Shown: positions 59,192 to 64,000 of the stretch, piece after piece
How positions within the stretch are numbered: position 1 is the stretch's first letter
Layout: the number at the start of each line of letters is the position of its first letter
NCBI RefSeq assembly: GCF_004197395.1
Contig: NZ_SELS01000019.1
Coordinates: 88,518-152,517 of the forward strand
DNA: 64,000 bases
Reading direction: 5' to 3'
From: Paraburkholderia sp. UYCP14C
Lineage (GTDB): Bacteria > Pseudomonadota > Gammaproteobacteria > Burkholderiales > Burkholderiaceae
The notes under the pieces: generated by a model
Databases searched by the model: none
The model's input: the letters and a program-made list of their open reading frames with translations, nothing else
What the model was told of the DNA's origin: nothing
Program-made: the position numbers and the translations under genes

Positions 59192-59875
59192 TCAGGTGCG
59201 CGGGCCGCCCAGGCGATAGCGCCGCACGTCGTAGGTGGTGACCCATGCCGGACGGTAGACCGCGATCAGCGCGGTCGCCATGCCAGTGAACCAGGCTTCG
59301 CCGGTGGCGAGCAGCAGCACGCTGAGCGCGTAGCCGACCGGCACCACGGTCATTGAGCCGCCGGACACGGCGATATGAATGCCGAGCGCCGCCGCGGCAG
59401 TGAACGACACGGCGATGGCGGGCGAAACGAAGCCCTGGCCGAAGATGAACATGAAGAGATTGCGCGGCAGCCACGCGGTGCAGATGCGCTGGACCAAGGT
59501 CGAGATGGCGACGGGTAGCGCGCCGTACACGAGGAACGTCAAAGCGATGCCCTGCCACGGCGCATCGAAGACGACGGCGGCCAGACCCGTGACCACCGCC
59601 ATCGCGATCAGGGCGAGCCCCCAGTCGAACAGCGTGACGACGAGCGTGGCGCCGAGCAGGTGCATCACGGTGCCGTCGTCGAGCCAGGCGTTGCTCGCCC
59701 ACAGTACCGACACCGCAACGATTATCGCCAGCCAGACGTGCTGGAGCGTGCCATCCTGAAGTCTTTTGAAAGGATTTTTCCACAGCGCGAGCGCGATCAC
59801 CATCGCAGTGGCAATCCAGCCACCGACAGCGACCCAGAACGGAAGCGGTGTGTAGAGGAAACCCATGAGTCTCAT
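59192..59875 (-). CDS. CbiM-like membrane protein (energy-coupling factor permease family)
   Basis: A 227-aa integral membrane protein with six or seven hydrophobic segments. MHLLGATLVVTLFDWGLALI resembles the H-L-L-G-x-x-L block of CbiM/COG3235 proteins, and PRNLFMFIFGQGFVSPAI fits the later loop. It lacks the classical MHIPDG metal-binding N-terminus, and no CbiNQO or other ECF components are nearby, so cobalt/nickel uptake is doubtful. ATG 59875 is used; ATG 59866 is an alternative. The 173-base gap before the BspC-like gene holds no gene. Confidence 0.6.
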   Translation of the reverse strand: MRLMGFLYTPLPFWVAVGGWIATAMVIALALWKNPFKRLQDGTLQHVWLAIIVAVSVLWASNAWLDDGTVMHLLGATLVVTLFDWGLALIAMAVVTGLAAVVFDAPWQGIALTFLVYGALPVAISTLVQRICTAWLPRNLFMFIFGQGFVSPAIAVSFTAAAALGIHIAVSGGSMTVVPVGYALSVLLLATGEAWFTGMATALIAVYRPAWVTTYDVRRYRLGGPRT

Positions 59876-59979
59876 ATTACTCGTTGGACGACAAAAGGTG
59901 TGAGCGGAATCCATGCCAGCCCGCCGTCGACGCTGCGCGCATGCGGATGTTCCAACCGATACGCGCGGCGCGACCCGCG

Positions 59980-60861
59980 TCAGGCGGAGCCCGGCGTGAC
60001 CGACTTCCGCGCGGGCTGGCCGTGCGGCGCTTCACCGTAAGACGTGGCGGGCTCCGCGGCCATCGGCAGCGCGTTGCTGGTGTCGCTGGCGGGCAACGGA
60101 TACTGGAAGTGCGCGCGCTTGTGCCGCCGCAGCGGAACCGGGCCAGGCTGCCCACGGATGACGGGCCGCACGCTGTTCTCGCCGTTGTTACGCAGAACCT
60201 GCAAATGATTCGTGAGCCAGCCGTTATACAGCGCGACCGCGGCGGCGCGGTTGGGCGCGCCGAGTTGCTGGAATATGCTCGTCAGGTGGATCTTGACCGT
60301 GCCTTCGCTAATGCCGAGCGTGCGCGCGATCATCTTATTGGTGCTGCCCATGTGCACGCATCGCATGATCTGCTCCTGCCGCGGTGACAGTCCGCTCGAG
60401 AGCTTGTTGCGGCGGGGCGGCGGACTTTCTTCATCGAACGTACGGATCGCGGTGTCGGTCGGCAGCGGCGGGTCGATCGCCAGCGCGCCGGGCGGCACGT
60501 AATGTCCGCCGAGCAGGACCATTTCCAACGCACGCACGATCAGGCACGGATCGGTGTCGCGCGGAACGACACCGAGCACACCTTCGTCCATCAGCCCGCG
60601 CACGAGCGCCGGCAACGTCCCGTCGGTGAGCACGCTGACGCGCAGGTCGGGAAAGTGGCTCAGCAACGCGCGAACCTGTGCAACCGACATCCAGTCTTCC
60701 CAGTCGATTACGACGAGATCGGGCCGATACCGCTTGAACGGACGTTCGAGGAGACGCCATTCATCGGCTTCGGTGAAGCGCGCCAGCCGGTCGATCTGCC
60801 GTAGCAAGGCTTTGAGTCCATCACGTCGTTCTGCGTTTGAATTGAGAATCGCGAAGCGCAT
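59980..60861 (-). CDS. LuxR-type response regulator with degenerate receiver and C-terminal extension
   Basis: A 293-aa regulator. The receiver-like domain (1-120) keeps a phosphoacceptor candidate Asp53 (VVIDWEDW), but the usual acidic pair near residue 8 is Asn-Ser-Asn, so phosphorylation may be weak or absent. The helix-turn-helix lies at about 155-218 (LSPRQEQIMRCVHMGSTNKM, then ARTLGISEGTVKIHLTSIF). The last ~75 residues are Arg/Pro-rich and unlike the family. No histidine kinase gene is adjacent. Confidence 0.82.
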   Translation of the reverse strand: MRFAILNSNAERRDGLKALLRQIDRLARFTEADEWRLLERPFKRYRPDLVVIDWEDWMSVAQVRALLSHFPDLRVSVLTDGTLPALVRGLMDEGVLGVVPRDTDPCLIVRALEMVLLGGHYVPPGALAIDPPLPTDTAIRTFDEESPPPRRNKLSSGLSPRQEQIMRCVHMGSTNKMIARTLGISEGTVKIHLTSIFQQLGAPNRAAAVALYNGWLTNHLQVLRNNGENSVRPVIRGQPGPVPLRRHKRAHFQYPLPASDTSNALPMAAEPATSYGEAPHGQPARKSVTPGSA

Positions 60862-61016
60862 GCATGTCTCCAGATGTGTCGGGCGAAATGGCGCGACGCA
60901 TCTGTGCGGCTCGTGAAGCTGACTCGATCACGGCGATGCGTCACCGTGCCTATGATGACAAATTCCCTTCGTTTTGACGGCTGTCCAAAAGGCATAAGAA
61001 AAGCAGATATTCAATG

Positions 61017-61046
61017 AAAAAAGCCCCGCATATACGGGGCTTTTTC
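61017..61046. terminator. Bidirectional terminator between DUF2863 and the response regulator
   Basis: AAAAAGCCCCG, CATATA loop, CGGGGCTTTTT. It lies after the leftward DUF2863 stop at 61076. Confidence 0.9.
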
Positions 61047-61075
61047 GCGACAAAGGGTGGATGTCGATGTTGAGG

Positions 61076-62290
61076 TCAGTGGAAATGCGGTTGTGCGGGC
61101 TCAGCGTCCTCAGGCATTTCCGCATGGACGATTTCGCCGAGCGGGTCCGCGTACAGCGGCACGCCACAGTCGTCGCAATATTCCGGCTCGAAGCGGCCCG
61201 CGTGGCGGCGCACGTCCGTGATGCCGGTTTCCTTCAGCAGCGCGACGATTTCCTCGAGCGGTTCGTCCGAGCCGGTGATTTCCTCCGGCTCCTCGTCGAT
61301 GCCCGCCTCGCCGTTTTCGCGGCCGTAGAGTGGCCACACGACCCCGTAGATCACGTCGTTGCTGCCCTTGCGCGTGAAGCCGACGCGGTACTCGTCGATG
61401 CGACGCTCACCGAATCCGGCGACCACCGCGCGCAGGTCCTGCGGCGCCGCGCCAATTGTGTCGAAAAGATAACGCACGGCGGTACGCACAGTGTGCGGAC
61501 GCACGCTTTCGTCGGCGTCGCGGCAGGCCGAGTAGTACGCATCCGGCAGCAGGCATTCGAATTCGCAGCCCGGCAGCACGACCGAAAGATTCGCGCCGCC
61601 TTGCGTGGCCCACTGCTCGAGACATTGGCCGCGCTCGATGCGAGTGCCGTGCTCTTCTTCCTGCCAGCGGAACGTCGCTTCCCCGACGGGCGCGGCGACG
61701 ACGGCGAGCAGAAAGCGCGGGTCCGCCAGAATCGGCGAGGTCTCCGGCAGCTCGCCGTAGTTCAGCTTCGCGTTGCCGCCGCTGACCGCGGCTTGCGCGA
61801 GTTGCTGCGCGATGCGCCACGTTTCGACGTGATGGCGCGGCAACTGGTCGATGCTGTACAGGAACGGAGCCATTGCCACGCGCGTGTTGGCGGCGAGCAC
61901 GTGCGCTTGCAGGTGCGCACGCAGCGCGTCGGCGGCGTCGGACTTGAGCGGGCCGGACGGAATCACGTAGCGGGTCCAGGCGAGCACGGGCGCGGCGATC
62001 AGCAGCGCTTCGTATGACACGCCTTCGTGTTCGAGCACGAACGATTCGCTGTGCGTTTCCGCCATGTCGGCCAGCGCGCCGTAGGCATCGGGATGATTTT
62101 GCTGCAGATGGTCGAGCGCGGCGTCCAGCGTGGTCTGGTTGGCGTTGCGCACGACTTTGGCCAGCAGCGCGTCGAGCTTCGCTTCCCAGAAGCGATCTTC
62201 GGTACGGCTGCCCGACGCGAAAAGCGCGAGCGAGAGACCGACAAGCTTGTCAGCGTCGGGAGGGAGACGTTTGGCGATTCGCGAGCGCAT
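61076..62290 (-). CDS. DUF2863 family protein
   Basis: A 404-aa cytosolic protein recognised as DUF2863, a family common in Burkholderiales with no assigned role. It is largely acidic and mixed alpha/beta. Near the C-terminus YCDDCGVPLYADPLGEIVHAE holds a Cys-x2-Cys pair that, with downstream His residues (ending QPHFH), could bind zinc. Monocistronic; its promoter region 62291-62561 is shared with the divergent exporter gene. Confidence 0.8.
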   Translation of the reverse strand: MRSRIAKRLPPDADKLVGLSLALFASGSRTEDRFWEAKLDALLAKVVRNANQTTLDAALDHLQQNHPDAYGALADMAETHSESFVLEHEGVSYEALLIAAPVLAWTRYVIPSGPLKSDAADALRAHLQAHVLAANTRVAMAPFLYSIDQLPRHHVETWRIAQQLAQAAVSGGNAKLNYGELPETSPILADPRFLLAVVAAPVGEATFRWQEEEHGTRIERGQCLEQWATQGGANLSVVLPGCEFECLLPDAYYSACRDADESVRPHTVRTAVRYLFDTIGAAPQDLRAVVAGFGERRIDEYRVGFTRKGSNDVIYGVVWPLYGRENGEAGIDEEPEEITGSDEPLEEIVALLKETGITDVRRHAGRFEPEYCDDCGVPLYADPLGEIVHAEMPEDAEPAQPHFH

Positions 62291-62561
62291 AAATCCAGAA
62301 AAATTGGGGGCACGGAACCTTATATTCTAGTCTTTTCCAGGCGGCTATACCGGTTGGTCGGCAATCTCCGGTCGATTCGAGCGCTTTCATCTCAAAACTG
62401 CGTTCGCCGCCGGCACGGTCGCAGGCGACGCACGTCGCCTGGCCGGATGGTATAAGACACCCCCGGACGCCCGACTCGCTTCTATACTGACGGCGTTCGG
62501 CGGGCGCCTGACGGGCGTGTGTCATGTCATTGCCACGGTCTGGCGCAATAGGAGATCCATC

Positions 62562-63677
62562 GTGAAATCGGACCAACTGATCGAACGGCTCGCCGCGGTA
62601 TTCGCATTAATTGTGCTCGTTGGCGGGTCGTTGCTGGTGCTGGCGCCATTTACGACTGCGCTGCTGTGGGGCGCCATCCTCAGCTACAGTTCCTGGGGAC
62701 TCTACCGGCGACTCACTGGGGTGGTTGGCGGGCGGCGCAAACTGGCCGCGACCTTGATCGTGCTGATTATTCTGGTCGTGGTGCTCGGGCCGTTCGTCTA
62801 TGCGGGTTTTGCGTTCGGTGCGCATGTTCACGAAATCGTGGCGCTGGTGCAGAGACTCTTCGATTCGGGGTTGCCCGATCTGCCGTCGTGGGTGCAGCGG
62901 ATCCCGCTAATTGGTTCGAGCCTTGAGGCCTTTTGGGAGCGCTTGACCAGCAGCAATTCTGAGCTCATCGCGCAGTTGCGCACGCTCGCCGCGCCGGCCG
63001 GCAAGTGGATTCTGGCGGCGGCGCTTGCGGTGACGCATGGGCTGGGGCTGCTGGCGTTGAGCATCGTGCTCGCGTTCTTCTTTTATACCGGTGGCGAGGG
63101 GGCGGCTGCGTGGCTGAATGCCGGCATGCGTCGAGTCGCTGGTGAGCGCGCCGAGTATCTGCTCGCACTGGCGGGCAGCACGGTGAAGGGTGTGGTCTAC
63201 GGGATTCTTGGTACGGCCCTCGTACAGGGGGTTCTCGCGGGAATTGGCTTGTGGATGGCGGGCGTACCGGCGCCGGCATTGCTTGGGCTGGTGACGTTTT
63301 TTCTGTCGGTGGTGCCGGGCGGTCCAGTCATTGTCTGGTTACCCGCAGCGATCTGGCTGTATCAGGGTGGATCGACTGGGTGGGCGATTTTTTTGGTCAT
63401 ATGGGGCCTGCTGGTAGTCGGTATGGCCGACAACGTCATCAAGCCGATCCTGATTGGCAAGAACAGTGACATGCCGTTGATTCTGGTCATGCTCGGCATC
63501 CTCGGCGGCGCGTTTGCGTTTGGTTTCCTTGGCGTTTTCATCGGCCCGACGTTGCTGGCTGTCGCATATACCGTGCTGCATGATTGGACGATCGGCGCAT
63601 CCGCCGCCCAGACCCTGGCGTCCCAAGTGAAAACACCAGCGATCGACGATCCGGGGCGTATCGGAAAGACCCCTTGA
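62562..63677 (+). CDS. AI-2E family transporter (PerM/YdiK type)
   Basis: A 371-aa inner-membrane protein with about eight helices. The N-terminal pair (LAAVFALIVLVGGSLLVLAP and the next), the central amphipathic region, and the C-terminal block DNVIKPILIGKNSDMPLILV with FIGPTLLAVAYTV are diagnostic. The family includes the AI-2 exporter TqsA and Na+/H+ antiporters, so the substrate is open. I choose GTG 62562, preceded by TAGGAG; an ATG 15 codons upstream lacks a ribosome site. Confidence 0.87.
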   Translation: MKSDQLIERLAAVFALIVLVGGSLLVLAPFTTALLWGAILSYSSWGLYRRLTGVVGGRRKLAATLIVLIILVVVLGPFVYAGFAFGAHVHEIVALVQRLFDSGLPDLPSWVQRIPLIGSSLEAFWERLTSSNSELIAQLRTLAAPAGKWILAAALAVTHGLGLLALSIVLAFFFYTGGEGAAAWLNAGMRRVAGERAEYLLALAGSTVKGVVYGILGTALVQGVLAGIGLWMAGVPAPALLGLVTFFLSVVPGGPVIVWLPAAIWLYQGGSTGWAIFLVIWGLLVVGMADNVIKPILIGKNSDMPLILVMLGILGGAFAFGFLGVFIGPTLLAVAYTVLHDWTIGASAAQTLASQVKTPAIDDPGRIGKTP

Positions 63678-63697
63678 GGAAAACCCCAGGATTTCGC

Positions 63698-63726
63698 TTG
63701 CAAGTTCTCGCTGCGGCGACTAGAAT
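63698..63726 (+). promoter_or_regulatory. Predicted rrn promoter, upstream copy
   Basis: TTGCAA (63698-63703), 17 bases, TAGAAT (63721-63726). No gene lies in 63678-64000; the stretch holds the rrn promoters and leader. Confidence 0.5.
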
Positions 63727-63829
63727 TCCGCTCTTTCGCGCTCCGGACACCGGGGCACGGAGAAGCGGGAAGCCTTGGATGGCGAGGGTTTCAGCGGCGT
63801 GGGCAGGTTAAGCGAGTGATAAAAACCTG

Positions 63830-63858
63830 TTGACGATCCGACGAAAGTTCTCCATAAT
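63830..63858 (+). promoter_or_regulatory. Predicted rrn promoter, downstream copy
   Basis: TTGACG (63830-63835), 17 bases, CATAAT (63853-63858), followed by a pyrimidine-rich GC stretch suited to a stringent-type discriminator. Confidence 0.6.
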
Positions 63859-63942
63859 CTCGCTTTTCTGCTGCAGACGCAGCGACGCAAACGAAGCGGT
63901 GCCGGGTGGTTGTGGTTCAGGTGCTGCGGGTTGGGCGGATCG

Positions 63943-63979
63943 ATCTTTAAAAACTAACAGCCGATAAGTGTGGGCGCTT
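63943..63979 (+). ncRNA. 16S rRNA leader (rrn operon begins beyond the window)
   Basis: GATCTTTAAAAACTAACAGC then CGATAAGTGTGGGCGCTTG is the conserved leader found before 16S rRNA genes in Burkholderiales, recognised from memory. The 16S gene itself is not in the window. Confidence 0.7.
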
Positions 63980-64000
63980 GATGCGGAATGCGGCGGCGGA

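Overview
The window is GC-rich core chromosome from a beta-proteobacterium of the Burkholderiaceae, most likely Paraburkholderia or a close relative. The basis is gene content and order: ilvI-ilvH-ilvC-psd-pssA-leuA, rpsO-pnp-qor-tpiA-secG-tRNA-Leu-nuoA..N-DUF2818-NUDIX-DUF1178, and a closing 16S rRNA leader of Burkholderiales type. The assignment rests on recognition, not on a search.

Layout. 0-1.5 kb: partial SDR gene, LOG-family phosphoribohydrolase and a TetR repressor. 1.8-4.6 kb: a leftward PlcP-like phosphoesterase, Agt-like glycosyltransferase and DgkA, preceded by a Pho-box-like repeat. This looks like a phospholipid-to-glycolipid remodelling operon. 4.6-5.4 kb: a non-coding inverted-repeat element. 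5.4-7.7 kb: ECF sigma factor, DUF3619, DUF3106 and RDD proteins. 8-15.2 kb: branched-chain amino-acid synthesis (ilvI, ilvH, ilvC, leuA) around phosphatidylserine/phosphatidylethanolamine synthesis (psd, pssA). 15.3-17.6 kb: SulP transporter and beta-carbonic anhydrase, a probable bicarbonate module. 17.8-20 kb: a lipoprotein and an orphan amino-acid-type binding protein. 20-25.5 kb: rpsO, pnp, quinone oxidoreductase, tpiA, secG. 25.6-41.9 kb: tRNA-Leu(GAG) and the complete 14-gene NADH:quinone oxidoreductase operon, then DUF2818 and an ADP-ribose pyrophosphatase.

42.1-43.0 kb is the most accessory-looking part: an 81-aa HicA-like protein and a 174-aa protein with an AlpA/MerR-like DNA-binding domain, preceded by a 40-bp palindrome. 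It reads as an unusual toxin-antitoxin module. 43.2-47.0 kb holds DUF1178 and a paired acyl-CoA dehydrogenase/paired MaoC hydratase operon. 47.1-53.5 kb, leftward, holds a GST and a five-gene acyl-CoA operon (3-hydroxyacyl-CoA dehydrogenase, enoyl-CoA hydratase, histidine phosphatase, APH-type kinase, ACAD10/11-like dehydrogenase) that resembles 4-hydroxyacyl-CoA catabolism. The two acyl-CoA operons carry related palindromes (GNACGNNCGTNC) at their promoters. 53.6-63.7 kb: GST, aminotransferase, PIN protein, YaaA, M14 peptidase, a secreted BspC-like protein, CbiM-like membrane protein, LuxR-type response regulator, DUF2863 and an AI-2E-family exporter. The last 320 bases carry two strong promoters and the leader of an rrn operon whose 16S gene lies outside the window.
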